From: Cytophagales bacterium
GTDB taxonomy: Bacteria > Bacteroidota > Bacteroidia > Cytophagales > 172606-1
Length of the DNA stretch: 64,000 nucleotides
Reading direction: 5' to 3'
NCBI GenBank assembly: GCA_030448185.1
Contig: JAUJNL010000006.1
Location: forward strand, 1-64,000
Position numbers and translations under genes: made by a program. Shown one piece after another: positions 27,470 through 37,080 of this stretch (position 1 is the first letter of the stretch; each line of letters starts with the position of its first letter). The notes beneath the pieces were generated by a model, which ran no database searches, was not told the DNA's origin, and worked only from the letters and a program-made list of their open reading frames with translations.

Positions 27470-27559
27470 ACAAGATGTCGGATTTCGGAGGGCGGATTTC
27501 GTAAATAGGAGGATGTGCGATTTTCGATTGGCGATATTCAATGGGTGTAGGACAAGGTT

Positions 27560-27611
27560 GATTTAGCTTCGCTGAGAACCCGAAGGCTCGTCGAAGACAA
27601 TAGTTCTCGCA
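27560..27611. repeat. Dispersed intergenic module, plus orientation
   Basis: This is the same series as at 25092-25157 but in inverse orientation: TTTAGCTTCGCTGAGAACCC then GAAGGCTCGTCGAAGACAAT and AGTTCTCGCAG. The two copies enclose the DJ-1, DinB, BstA and GNAT genes as an inverted pair. Confidence 0.8.
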
Positions 27612-27789
27612 GACCGGCTCGGGAAGGGGCTCGCTGATTGCACTACAGCTTACTTCACTGAGGTAGCTCACACAGATGTAAAAACGATTTCTGCGAAAAT
27701 CTGCGCCCTTATCTGCGCACATCTGCGAGAATAATTCATCCATTTGAATCGCATTTCTGCGTATCAAGTAAAATTATAGAACTGTCTGT

Positions 27790-28618
27790 TCATAACTCTA
27801 CCTGCACAAAATCATAGACTGCCTTTACTACTGAATCAGACTTTAGGGTGTGTCTAAGTCCCCGGGTACGCATGAGTTGTGATTGGGGCCAAGCCTGGTG
27901 CAGCAATTGGGCGTTGCGAAAAGGGGTTTCTTCGTCCTCATCATGCACAATCAGGCCCGGAATGGTTACCGAAGCGGCAAACACCGGGGCCGAAAACGAC
28001 TGGGGCGGCTGCCCGATGGCTTTCTCAAAGTGACGGATGGTGCAGTCCAAACACCGCTCTGATAGTTGAAGGGATTGCTGATAGAACGCAAAGAACTCCT
28101 CAGCCTCCCGGTGAAGCCAGCACCACCAGCTTTTTAACCGGCAGCGACGGGCAGTTATGAAGTGCGTAGAGCATGGAAAAACCACCCAGCGAATGACTGA
28201 TTACCACCTCTATTTTGTCTTGTTGCCTAACAAAAGACTCGATCAGCCCGGCGTACAGCGGAACCGTCAGAAAGTGACCACCCGAAAGCCCATGGCCGGG
28301 AGCATCAAGCGCATAAAGGGTATATTCTTCCGGGGGAAACGCCTCTATGTACCTTTTCCAATGGTAGCTGTGACTTTGCCAGCCGTGCAGAAAAAGTACT
28401 TTCCTCGCACCATTTCCCCAACGGTACCCCTGAATCAGGTTACCCTGGTGATGGAATGTGAATGGATGGGCTGAAGCAAAAAAATGCCGATGATGCGATT
28501 TGAGCGGCGTACGGAAAGGGCGGCAGAATAGCTTGAATCCGTAATGGCCGGCGCGGCGGGGAGCGATCAGGCTTAATGCATTTAAACCAAGCCCCATCAT
28601 TCTAAGTAGTGTTTTCAT
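27790..28618 (-). CDS. Alpha/beta hydrolase (one frameshift)
   Basis: About 275 residues. The oxyanion region VLFLHGWQSHSYHWKRY, the nucleophile elbow SHSLGG (VVISHSLGGFSMLYAL), the acid in LIVHDEDEETPF and the His in RGLRHTLKS give a full catalytic triad. One shift near 28110, in an A/G-rich run, divides the N-terminal 172 codons from the rest. The N-terminus (MKTLLRMMGLGLNALSLIAP) is hydrophobic and may be a membrane anchor. It lies 50 bp downstream of tetR, with a TetR-type palindrome 18 bp before its ATG, so it is the probable regulatory target. Confidence 0.8.
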
Positions 28619-28635
28619 CAGGAAACTGTTTAATT

Positions 28636-28653
28636 AGATACCAATCGGTATCT
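28636..28653. promoter_or_regulatory. TetR operator candidate upstream of the hydrolase
   Basis: AGATACCAATCGGTATCT, a near-perfect 18-bp palindrome extended by TT/AA on each side, lies 18 bp before the hydrolase ATG. It differs by one base from the palindrome before tetR. Confidence 0.75.
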
Positions 28654-28669
28654 AATAAGATAAATTTTT

Positions 28670-29256
28670 TTATACCTCAATGGCCTTAATTTGATGTTCG
28701 AGGAATTTGACTACCCGCTGGATATCTGCAGCCTCACTGCTCAGTTTACTCATCATAATAGCCCTCCAGGGAGGCAATAATGACCGTTGCGTACAGGTCC
28801 GGATCAATATCAGATTTGATCTGCCCGTAATGGATGCCCTTCTGTAAAATATGAATGATCGACCCACGCAGCACATTCAATAATTGGAGTGCCGTTTCCC
28901 GGAGCGCCGGGTGGGCATCATCGGCTTCAATCGCAGCATTAGCAGCGGACAACCGCCTTCCAGGGGCGGTTGGTTGAGGTAAGATTCAAAATAATGGAAT
29001 ACGGCTCTCAGCTTACCGCCGCCGTTGCTTGCTCCCGTATGTATCCACGCATTTTTTCAAACATCACCGACGATAAGTGCAGCAGGGCCTTGTTCTCTAA
29101 CTCCTCTTTACTGCTAAAATGCCGGTAAATAGCTCCTTTCGTCAAACCGGTTGCGTCCGTAATGTCGCTTAATGAAGTAGCTTTGTAGCCTTGAACATTA
29201 AACAGGATACCTGATTGATTAAGGATTTTCTCTTTAGTGAGATCAGAGTTGCGCAT
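28670..29256 (-). CDS. TetR-family regulator (frame disrupted)
   Basis: The ATG at 29256 gives MRNSDLTKEKILNQSGILFN, with a TetR HTH at about residues 24-45 (TSLSDITDATGLTKGAIYRHFSSKEEL). The C-terminal ligand domain is in pieces after shifts near 29015, 28940 and 28755: FHYFESYLNQPPLEGGC, AAIEADDAHPALRETALQL and SSEAADIQRVVKFLEHQIKA, ending at 28670. An 18-bp perfect palindrome lies 7 bp before the start, and a second copy precedes the hydrolase. It is probably an autorepressor that also controls the hydrolase. Confidence 0.75.
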
Positions 29257-29262
29257 GTTCAA

Positions 29263-29280
29263 AGATACCAATTGGTATCT
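29263..29280. promoter_or_regulatory. TetR autoregulatory operator candidate
   Basis: AGATACCAATTGGTATCT is a perfect 18-bp palindrome, 7 bp upstream of the tetR ATG. Its match at 28636 supports a common DNA-binding protein. Confidence 0.8.
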
Positions 29281-29343
29281 AAAAAGCAAGCCGTATCTCC
29301 ATCCAACATAGAATAGGGTTAATCGAACACCTGGCATATAAAA

Positions 29344-29363
29344 AGACGTGATAAATCACGTCT
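29344..29363. repeat. REP-like palindrome AGACGTGATAAATCACGTCT
   Basis: A 20-bp palindrome with a 2-nt centre, followed by CTAC. Two relatives of the same length and layout (AGACGCGATTAATCGCGTCT type) lie at 50987-51006 and 51024-51043. Confidence 0.75.
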
Positions 29364-29403
29364 CTACAATCGAACATCGTCAATCGAACATCGAAAATTG
29401 CTT

Positions 29404-30972
29404 ATGCTCCAACTATTCCAGTACTTTCAGGAAAATGCACATACCTTAGGTCGGCAAACGCTGGAACACTTGGGGCTAACATCGGCTTCGGTGGTACTGG
29501 CCGTGCTGCTGGGAATCCCATTGGGCATCTGGTGCGTACGTTCACCCACCGGCAGGAAGTACATTCTGGGTATTGCCGCGTGTTGCAAACCATCCCTAGT
29601 ATGGCACTGCTCGGCTTTATGATACCCTTGTTAGGCATTGGAGCCCTTCCGGCCATAGTAGCCTTATTTCTGTACGCATTGCTGCCCGTAGTCCGGAATA
29701 CCTTTACGGGAATTGCGGAAGTAGATGCCACCGTAACCGAAGCAGCTTTGGCGATGGGACTCTCCCGGCGGCAAATATTGACCAAAGTAGAGATTCCGCT
29801 GGCCCTGCCCGTCATTTTTGCGGGGATCCGCACGGCTATGGTAATTAATGTTGGGGTAGCTATTCCTGGCCGCCCTGATTGCTTCGGGCGGTTTGGGCGA
29901 ATCCATTTTCGGCGGCATTGCCCTCAACAATACGCCCATGATTCTGGCCGGAGCCATTCCGGCCGCCCTGCTGGCCATTCTGCTTGACTTTCTGTTGGCC
30001 CGGTTGCAACGACTCAACATCCGGAAACTGCGTCTTGCCGTACCGGCTTTCCTGCTCTCAGCCACTGCGGGGGCCACGGTACTCCTGCTTTCCTCCTTCG
30101 GGTCTGCCTTCCTGGCCGGATTTGCCCCCGAATTTATGGGAATGTCGGAAGGGTATCCCGGCCTGCAAAAGACGTACGGATTAAGGCTGGATACCAGAGT
30201 CATTCAATCCGGACTGATGTATGACGCCCTGCATCACGGGTCCGTAGATGTAATCAGCGGCTTTTCCACCGATGGCCGTATCCGTGGGTACAACCTGGTT
30301 ACGCTGCAAGATGATAAAAGACACTTCCCGGCTTACCAGTGCGGCTTTACGGTACGGCAGGACGTGCTGGAACGGCATCCGTTTCTATTACCACTGCTGC
30401 AAAAATTGTCTGGCGCCTTTACGGATGAGAGCATGATTGACCTCAACTACCGGGTAGACGTGCTGAAGCAATCCCCGTCAGCCGCCGCCCGGTACTTTCT
30501 GGACAGCTTGGGCTTATCAAAAACCCCTACCGGCCCCCGTACCAACACCCTCCGGGTGGGGTCCAAGATTTTTACTGAACAGTACATACTGGCGGAAATG
30601 GTGAAGCAGTTGCTGGAGGGACATACTACGTTGGCGGTCGAAATAAAGGCTGGCATGGGCGGCACGCAACTTTGCTTTGAAGCGTTGCGTACGGGAGCCA
30701 TTGACTTGTATCCGGAGTATTCGGGTACCGGCCTGGAAGTAATTCTGCAGAAAAAAGGAATCCTGCGGGATTCACTACACAATGACCAGAGGCAGGTATA
30801 TGCCTACGTAGACCGGGAGTACCGGAGAAGATTCGGCATTGGGTGGCTTCCTCCTTTAGGATTTAACAATACCTACGCCCTGCTGATGCGGCAACCGCAG
30901 GCCCGGCGATACAACATCCGCAGCATTTCGGACCTGAAGCGGTATGTTGTGGAAAAAAGTCCGGCCTTGTAG
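29404..30972 (+). CDS. Osmoprotectant ABC permease fused to a permuted substrate-binding domain (frame disrupted)
   Basis: OpuC/ProW-type importer component. The N-terminal 200 residues are the permease: LEHLGLTSASVVLAVLLGIPLGI, the EAA-like loop EVDATVTEAALAMGLSRRQILTKVEIPLALPVI in pieces, and GGLGESIFGGIALNN. A further helix is followed by binding-protein sequence in an unusual order. First comes the C-terminal lobe (FMGMSEGYPGLQKTYGL, VDVISGFSTDGRI), then the N-terminal lobe (LRVGSKIFTEQYILAEMVKQ, IDLYPEYSGTGLEV, LGFNNTYALLMR). Two shifts (near 29580 and 29865) split the permease. No ATPase subunit lies nearby. The likely substrate class is glycine betaine, choline or a related quaternary amine. 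Confidence 0.8.
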
Positions 30973-30990
30973 GAGAGCCGGACAGATGGG

Positions 30991-31386
30991 CTAAAAGCTA
31001 CGCTTTGGTTTGTAAAACTTTAGCTTTTTGTAATACAGGAAATGTTTCTTATTCAACGTAAAGACTTCCAGGTTGTTTTCCAAAGCTGTTGCCCCAATCA
31101 GGACATCTCCGAGTCCAGGGTGCCAGTCATAGTATTCCCACACCAGCGCAACGGCTCTTTTAGAAATAGCCGACGTAAGGGGAAACCGGTTAATTTTGTT
31201 AAGCAATATTTTGGTATCCGCCATTTCGGCTTTCTTCATACCCCGATAGATTTCCATTATAACCACATCACTGGTAGTAATGCGGTCAAAGCCGAGTTCG
31301 TCCAGTTCAGCCTTGATGTCCTCATCGCCGCGCAAATAGTTCATCAGTATCACCGAATCGCAAAGAACTAATCTTTTCGCTGCCAT
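30991..31386 (-). CDS. PIN-domain (VapC-like) toxin
   Basis: The 131-residue PIN-fold predicted ribonuclease has the expected acidic residues: Asp10 (LVLCDSVILMNYL), Glu45 (DVVIMEIYRG) and Asp94 (GLGDVLIGATALENNLEVFTLN). VapC proteins cleave tRNA or rRNA. The gene overlaps the upstream antitoxin gene by 19 bp, the usual translational coupling in toxin-antitoxin pairs. The frame is intact. Confidence 0.88.
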   Translation of the reverse strand: MAAKRLVLCDSVILMNYLRGDEDIKAELDELGFDRITTSDVVIMEIYRGMKKAEMADTKILLNKINRFPLTSAISKRAVALVWEYYDWHPGLGDVLIGATALENNLEVFTLNKKHFLYYKKLKFYKPKRSF

Positions 31387-31646
31387 GCTTCTTCGCGGAT
31401 ACGTTCGGCATCTTGCATTACTTCTTCCCGTATCTGAGCCAGGGTTTTGCCTTTGTTACGGGCAGACCAAGCACCGGCAAAGTCAGAGGGCTTTTCACCT
31501 GGCTTATAGTCGCCACGAACAAACGCTTCTTCCGCCGCTGGTTTTCCCTCCGGCGCATAATCAATCTGAAAGGTTTTGACAAATTTATCAAATTCACTTT
31601 TGAGGCTGATGGGAATAGTTACCACAAACGATTCCGTCTTTTTCAT
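31368..31646 (-). CDS. Antitoxin partner of the PIN toxin
   Basis: I chose the ATG at 31646 (MKKTESFVVTIP), giving 92 residues; starts at 31658 and 31664 are possible. The N-terminus (ESFVVTIPISLKSEFDKFVK) looks like a short ribbon-helix-helix or AbrB-like DNA-binding segment. The C-terminal SDFAGAWSARNKGKTLAQIR and the charged helix EEVMQDAERIREEAW resemble the toxin-wrapping tail of VapB-type antitoxins (SDFAG-W motif). I infer function from this and from the 19-bp overlap with the PIN gene. Confidence 0.8.
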   Translation of the reverse strand: MKKTESFVVTIPISLKSEFDKFVKTFQIDYAPEGKPAAEEAFVRGDYKPGEKPSDFAGAWSARNKGKTLAQIREEVMQDAERIREEAWQRKD

Positions 31647-31742
31647 GGGACCAGACATATGCAATTGGGTTGGTTAATACAGATCAAATTTACCATTTCG
31701 GGCGTTGGTATCACTCCTTTTAATTAATTGCTGGTGCCCGGG

Positions 31743-33227
31743 CTAGAGATACTTCTGCATGACGGCTTTTTTATGATCAGCGGCGTTATCAATCTTAGCC
31801 TGCTCCTCTTTCATTTTTTGTTCCAGCCTTTCGATTTCCGTGACAAGTTTATCTTTTTCTTTAGAGTCAGGAACCGGAACTTTGATAGTTTCAATACTGC
31901 TCCATTTTGTTCTGGGCAATTGCTGACCGCTTACTGTTTTTAGAACTTCCTCGTTAAATGTTTTGCTTCGCAGATAATAAGCGTAGAATTTGGTAAGTCC
32001 ATCGTCAATGCATTTCAACACTAAAATATCAGTTGAGCATATACCTGCTTCGGTAGCCAGATAAACCTTATTCAAATTAGGTCTTAGTTTCCCGTATAAT
32101 AAGTCTCCAGCCTGGAACACGTTTTTGTTACTCCTTATGGTAGAGTACTGCGTGAATGGGTTGCCTACCAGCTTTCCGGTATTGCTTTCAATATTCTCCA
32201 AGCCTATATAAAAAACATCTCCGCTTTTTTCATTCGGGTCAACTTGTTCAGCTTGTCTGGCAATCACTTCATTTAGTTTCTTAAATGCAAAATCGGGGTT
32301 ATCAAAAATAGCCGCTATTTCGCTCTGTATATTTTCCACCTCCTTCCCTGCATGTTCCGCTTCCGCGTCTATGGCCTTGCATTCGCCTACGATCTGAGCT
32401 TGTACTTCTTTAGGCGGAAGGGGAACTTGGAGATTTTCATAAAAGTTTATAGGTACTCTTCTATGGCCGCTTGAGCCTGTCATTTGCTTCTCTGCTTCTT
32501 TTCTAATAATATCTCTGTTTAAATAGAAAAATAAAAACTCTGAAAGTGTTTCTTCCTTAGCCCTGATTACATGAAATTCAGAACTGCCTAGTGCTAATCC
32601 ATTCGTTAAGTCTTTTGCCAAGGCACACTTTCCATTTTCCATACAAGGCGTAATCTTGGCTACTATAACATCATTTTCTTTAAAGTAGGTATAGCTTCCT
32701 TTTCGTAGATCTTTTAAAGGTTTGTCTACTTTCGTTTCAATGAATCCATTATTGCTAACGGATGCCATTTCAATAAATGAAACCAATGTTTCATCCGGTA
32801 CCTCTTTGATTTCTGATTTTGATGGGTTTAATAATGCAATTAGAGAAATCTTTTTTAACGGATACTTATCAAAACTTTCTTTTTCAAAACTCCCGCTGTC
32901 TTCAGTACTTATCTTTTGCCTCGGTGTTAGTGAAATCGATTTATTAAAAATGTTACGATTAAAGTCCAGCATATCCACCAGATTGTAGTATGCCAGATAG
33001 GATGCAACTTTTTCATCTACCGGCAGTACATTCCCCAAGAAATTTTGCCCGATGTAGTGGTTGATTTTTTCCGTATCGTGGCGTTTGTGAGGATTATATA
33101 ATGGCGTGTTGATGTGGTGAAAGCCTTTGAGCTTGCTTACCAGTTCCTTGGTTTCGGCGTCTTCGGCTTCGGCACAGTTTCCTGGTTGATGTATTTGATG
33201 CCTTCGTTGCCTTTGGCGCTGCTCCAC
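31743..33227 (-). CDS. Type I-like specificity (S) region of a restriction-modification system
   Basis: From residue about 105 the protein has two target-recognition domains in tandem: KISLIALLNPSKSEI ... ENDVIVAKITPCMENGKCAL ... GSSGHRRVPINFYENLQVPLPPKEVQAQI, and EVIARQAEQVD ... GDLLYGKLRPNLNKVYLATEAGICSTDILVL. Each ends in a coiled-coil spacer (EAEHAGKEVENIQSEIAAI and ERLEQKMKEEQAKIDNA). Residues 25-100 (TKELVSKLKGFHHINTPLYN to NRNIFNKSISL) look like the continuation of the upstream methylase, in a different frame. The two open frames overlap by 91 bp, so a single RM-S polypeptide split by one indel near 33165 is likely. Confidence 0.8.
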   Translation of the reverse strand: MEQRQRQRRHQIHQPGNCAEAEDAETKELVSKLKGFHHINTPLYNPHKRHDTEKINHYIGQNFLGNVLPVDEKVASYLAYYNLVDMLDFNRNIFNKSISLTPRQKISTEDSGSFEKESFDKYPLKKISLIALLNPSKSEIKEVPDETLVSFIEMASVSNNGFIETKVDKPLKDLRKGSYTYFKENDVIVAKITPCMENGKCALAKDLTNGLALGSSEFHVIRAKEETLSEFLFFYLNRDIIRKEAEKQMTGSSGHRRVPINFYENLQVPLPPKEVQAQIVGECKAIDAEAEHAGKEVENIQSEIAAIFDNPDFAFKKLNEVIARQAEQVDPNEKSGDVFYIGLENIESNTGKLVGNPFTQYSTIRSNKNVFQAGDLLYGKLRPNLNKVYLATEAGICSTDILVLKCIDDGLTKFYAYYLRSKTFNEEVLKTVSGQQLPRTKWSSIETIKVPVPDSKEKDKLVTEIERLEQKMKEEQAKIDNAADHKKAVMQKYL

Positions 33228-35632
33228 TCGTAGCCCAGAAACTTTTTCTGCTCCTTGTTGTCAGCGATGCTTTTTACCACTAATACCTTTGAGCCATTTT
33301 CGGAGGCCATTACGTAGAAGTACAGCTTGTCTTTCTCAATGGCCTGCACGTAATCCAGAAATCGTTTTTGCAACTCCTCGTCCTGGTCGGCCTTGGACTT
33401 TTTGCTGAAGGCGCTTTTTGGTTTCTTCAGGTTTTTAATTTCCGTGGAGTTGTTAAAGGCAGCTTTGTATTCAATAAACATTTCCGTATTGAGCAGTTCA
33501 CCGCTGGGCTGGCCGCTTAACAGGGTTTGATAGTGAAGAGGTTCTATACCCGCATGGGCACAGTATTTAGCAATCAGGTTACCATCGCTGTACACGGTGT
33601 CGGCTTCATTGTCGGTAAACCAGGCATTGACCCGATTTTGCCAGTGGTCGGCGGGAGCCGGGTCTTCCTCTTTACGCCGCAGGAATAAGGTTACTGTATT
33701 GGTGCCGGTTTTGCCGAACGTCTGCGAACCGAATTCAGTAATGGCTACCAGATCAAAATACTTCAGCAATATCTCCCGGGCAGCCACGTACAAGGCGCTG
33801 TCGTTGCTTAGGATCGAAGAAGGCAGAATAATACCGGCCACGCCGCCCGGCTTCAGTAGTTGCTTGGCCCTTTCGATAAAGAAGGTTTCAATACTGTTGT
33901 TGGTGGCCAGATTTTTTTCATCAATGTATTGAATCAGCGTAAACGCTTTCCGGTCTTCTTCGCTAAGCGTTTGCAGAAAGCCTTTCACGGCATAGGGCGG
34001 GTTTGCCACCAGCGCCGCATAACTGCCGTCTTCAATATCCGGATTTTTGGCTAGGGCGTCGGCATAAATGATTTTGATTTCATCCTGCCCGTACATAAAG
34101 GCCGAAACCTTTGCCACCTTCGATAAGCGGTATTCCTTTTCAATGCCGGTGATCTCCTGGTAATAGTCCCCAATGCCGGTTTGCTTATACTTTGCTACCA
34201 AGGGCTTGATCTGTGAAGCCAGTTCGTTGAGGAAATGACCGGCTCCGCAGGCGTAATCAATGGCTTTAGGCGGTAGTTCGCCTTCTCGAATGATTTCTTC
34301 CAGCGGCAGGGAACTGAGAATAAACTTAACGATGGGCATAGGTGTAAAAAACTGTCCTTCGCTTTGTTTTACGCCCTGGTCAAGAAAGCCTTCGAACATA
34401 TCGCCCAGAAACTGGTGGTTCTGGTTTTCACCTTGCAGCCGTATATCCTGAAGCATCTGTACCACTTTCAGCAGCACCGCCGAATTCTGGTAAAAGAGCT
34501 TTTCGTTGTGGACATCAATAAAAGCAAAATCGTTGTTGGTAAAGAACTTGAGCTGGCGGAAATATTTTTTGATGGTATCGCGGGTAGCATCCGGGTCTTT
34601 TTTAAAAAACCGGAATGCTTTATCAATGGCCGCGTTATCAATATACGTAACGTCTTCCCCCAGAAACTCTTTCATTCCCGCCTGGTAGAGCAATTGCAGG
34701 CGGTCCTGCAAGTCGAAAAAGGTATCGTAGGCGATGCCTTTCCAGTAGAATTTTAAATCTTTCGGATTTTTGGCCTCGTCCACTATTTTGCAGAGAAACA
34801 GGTTCACCAGTTTATCAAATGCATTTTCGCGTCCGGACACGTTATGCTGACGCATAATGGTGGCAAACTCGTGGTATTTGCTTTGGATGTCCTTGTTGCC
34901 AACTTCGTTGAGATCGTTTATACTGTATTTTTCTTTGCCGATATGGTAAGCTAGTATTTCTTCTTCAAAAAGCCCTTTGGTGGCAAAATCTAGGTTGTAT
35001 GTCTCCTTCCAGGCCCGGTAAACGTCCTCTACTTCCAGGGCTTTTGCTTCTTTAAAGGAAAGTGGTTTTTTATCGGCTAATTGCTGCAATAAAGTTTCGT
35101 TGTCCTTTACCGCAATCAGATAATAATCGTGGCTGACCTTGCCGTGACTAAAATCAGAAGCGTACAGACAGACGTATTGGGTAGTACCGGCCTGTTTGGC
35201 ATAAGTAAGCATTTGCCCACCCCGCTGTAAAGTATTAGTCCACTCCTTCCGGAATTCTGCACCTTCGGTTTTGCACTCAATAATCAAGAAAGCTTTGCCG
35301 GAATGATCTTTAACCAGAATATCAGCCCTGCCGCCGCTGGCCCCGTGTCCGACCTTCCACTTAGGTTCCAGTTCAATGTGCTGGGGATTGTATCCTTTCT
35401 CAAAGAGCCGGTGTACGCATTCAAAAACAACAAAATTCTCGTCGGAGCTAAAGTTGCAGGTAAATTCTCCGTGCACGGTAAAACCTTTGTCTGTGGGGTA
35501 AATCAGTAGGTTCTTGGTAAAGTCAACCTTCAAATAAGCTTCGGTATTAGGGAAGTGTTTGCTGAATGTATTGCCCTTTTCTTCAAATTGTAATGCGTTC
35601 AATAAATCCTTTAAATTTTCTTGTCTGATCAT
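33137..35632 (-). CDS. Restriction endonuclease-N6-adenine methyltransferase fusion protein
   Basis: 831 residues. The N-terminal part (about 45-165) is a PD-(D/E)XK nuclease like the type I HsdR N-terminus: GGRADILVKDHSGKAFLIIECKTEG, with the D and E-x-K catalytic residues. A helical linker follows. The methylase core begins near residue 425 with GEFFTP-like EGQFFTPMPIV, motif I AIDYACGAGHFL and motif IV NPPYAV (N6-adenine MTase). No translocase/helicase domain exists. This corresponds to Type IIG or BcgI-like systems, in which one polypeptide cuts and modifies under control of an S region (next gene). It ends with a short frame-specific tail after INQETV, where the family-like sequence continues in the S frame. 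Confidence 0.85.
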   Translation of the reverse strand: MIRQENLKDLLNALQFEEKGNTFSKHFPNTEAYLKVDFTKNLLIYPTDKGFTVHGEFTCNFSSDENFVVFECVHRLFEKGYNPQHIELEPKWKVGHGASGGRADILVKDHSGKAFLIIECKTEGAEFRKEWTNTLQRGGQMLTYAKQAGTTQYVCLYASDFSHGKVSHDYYLIAVKDNETLLQQLADKKPLSFKEAKALEVEDVYRAWKETYNLDFATKGLFEEEILAYHIGKEKYSINDLNEVGNKDIQSKYHEFATIMRQHNVSGRENAFDKLVNLFLCKIVDEAKNPKDLKFYWKGIAYDTFFDLQDRLQLLYQAGMKEFLGEDVTYIDNAAIDKAFRFFKKDPDATRDTIKKYFRQLKFFTNNDFAFIDVHNEKLFYQNSAVLLKVVQMLQDIRLQGENQNHQFLGDMFEGFLDQGVKQSEGQFFTPMPIVKFILSSLPLEEIIREGELPPKAIDYACGAGHFLNELASQIKPLVAKYKQTGIGDYYQEITGIEKEYRLSKVAKVSAFMYGQDEIKIIYADALAKNPDIEDGSYAALVANPPYAVKGFLQTLSEEDRKAFTLIQYIDEKNLATNNSIETFFIERAKQLLKPGGVAGIILPSSILSNDSALYVAAREILLKYFDLVAITEFGSQTFGKTGTNTVTLFLRRKEEDPAPADHWQNRVNAWFTDNEADTVYSDGNLIAKYCAHAGIEPLHYQTLLSGQPSGELLNTEMFIEYKAAFNNSTEIKNLKKPKSAFSKKSKADQDEELQKRFLDYVQAIEKDKLYFYVMASENGSKVLVVKSIADNKEQKKFLGYEWSSAKGNEGIKYINQETVPKPKTPKPRNW

Positions 35633-35878
35633 CCCGGTTGTCCAGTAAAAATGAGGGCCGCCAAGTTACCTTTTTTGCTATAGTTTGTAAAAAATGACTG
35701 ATTAAATATACCTACCTGCAGCATTTTTGTTTAATTGTGACGAATAACGGAAATTCTCCTTGACACTTTGCAGACACCCGAAATAGGATGTACAATAAAC
35801 CGTGGATGCACAAGTCTGCTAAACGGTGTGCTCATTATTCAGCATATCCTCTCTTTATCTAATCAGCCGATTGTATTT

Positions 35879-36900
35879 ATGGAATTATATCTTGATTCAG
35901 CCGATCTGAAAGAAATCAAGGAAGCCTTCAACCTAGGTTTTCTTGCCGGTCTGACTACTACCCCCACCTTCATGCACCGCCATGGCGTGACTGACATTGA
36001 TTCACTGATCCTGGAGTTAGCCAAAATTGCCCCCGTGTTAAAGGTAGAGGCGCTGGGCGCTACTGCCGACGAAATCTACCAGGAGGCGCATCGCCTGCTG
36101 GAGCTGGGCCTGGACCGCCAGACGTCGGTATTCAAAATTCCGGTGTCCCTGGAAGGCGTGAAAGCCTGTAAGCGACTGACCAGTGAAGGTATTATGATTA
36201 ATGTCCACCTGGTATATACGCTACAGCAGGCTTATATGGCGATGGCGGCCGGCGCTACCTACGTTTGTCCGCTGGTGAGCCGTCTGCAAGACCAGGGTCA
36301 CGACGCCTTGGCCCTGGTGGAACAAGCCGTGAATGCCGTCAACTACTACGGCTATAACACCAAGGTAATGTTCTCCTCGGTGCGCCACACGGAACACGTC
36401 CGGAATGCCATTAACCTGGGCGTGCATACGGTTCCGGTTCCGTATAAAATCATTAAGCAACTCACCGAGAACAACTTTACTACCCTCGGCACGCAGCAGT
36501 TTTTTGAACATACCCGCCTGATGACCATGCGGGTGCGGGAAGTTATCCGCGAATACAACCCCGTAGTGAAATCGCAGGACGAAGTTTCGGATGCCATTGT
36601 GCAGATGACGCAATCCGGTTTTGGTGCGGTGAGCGTAGTAGACGAAAAGGGAAAGCTGGTCGGCGTGTTTACGGATGGCGACCTGCGCGTCAGCTGGAGC
36701 AAAACGGCAAGGCTACGCTTAGCATGAAAATGGCCGATTTTGAGTACAAAGAACCCATTTCCATTGCTTCCAATGCCCTGCTGAACGAGGCAAACCAATT
36801 ATTTAAGGATAAAAAGGTAGACAACCTGCTGGTAACCGAAGACGGCCAGCCCATCGGTATGCTTGATATCCAGGACATGACGAAACTGGATTTGATTTAG
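35879..36900 (+). CDS. Transaldolase/FSA-like aldolase fused to a CBS pair (one frameshift)
   Basis: The ATG at 35879 gives a protein of about 340 residues. Residues 1-215 are a TIM-barrel transaldolase of the short TalC/fructose-6-phosphate aldolase type: MELYLDSADLKEIKEAF, LAGLTTTPTF, and the Schiff-base lysine Lys86 in SVFKIPVSLEG. VCPLVSRLQDQG and TKVMFSSVRH follow. From about residue 230 a CBS pair follows (SDAIVQMTQSGFGAVSVVDEKGKLVGVFTDGDLR, then SMKMADFEYKEPISI ... LLVTEDGQPIGMLDIQDM), like that of arabinose-5-phosphate isomerase KdsD. One missing C near 36690 separates the two CBS halves. A KdsC-like phosphatase gene lies 180 bp downstream. Confidence 0.8.
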
Positions 36901-37080
36901 GGATTGGGTACTGATTTTCCCTAAATAACCTGTTCCAATCCCGGCACTTTCCCAGTAACTACTACCCACCCGGTACCTGATACCCAATACCCTATACCTA
37001 GCACCAATGCATGACATCGAACAAATATTTACAGGCTTAGGGGTGAGTTTCTCACCCCTTCTGCTTTGCTGGCTGCGAAG

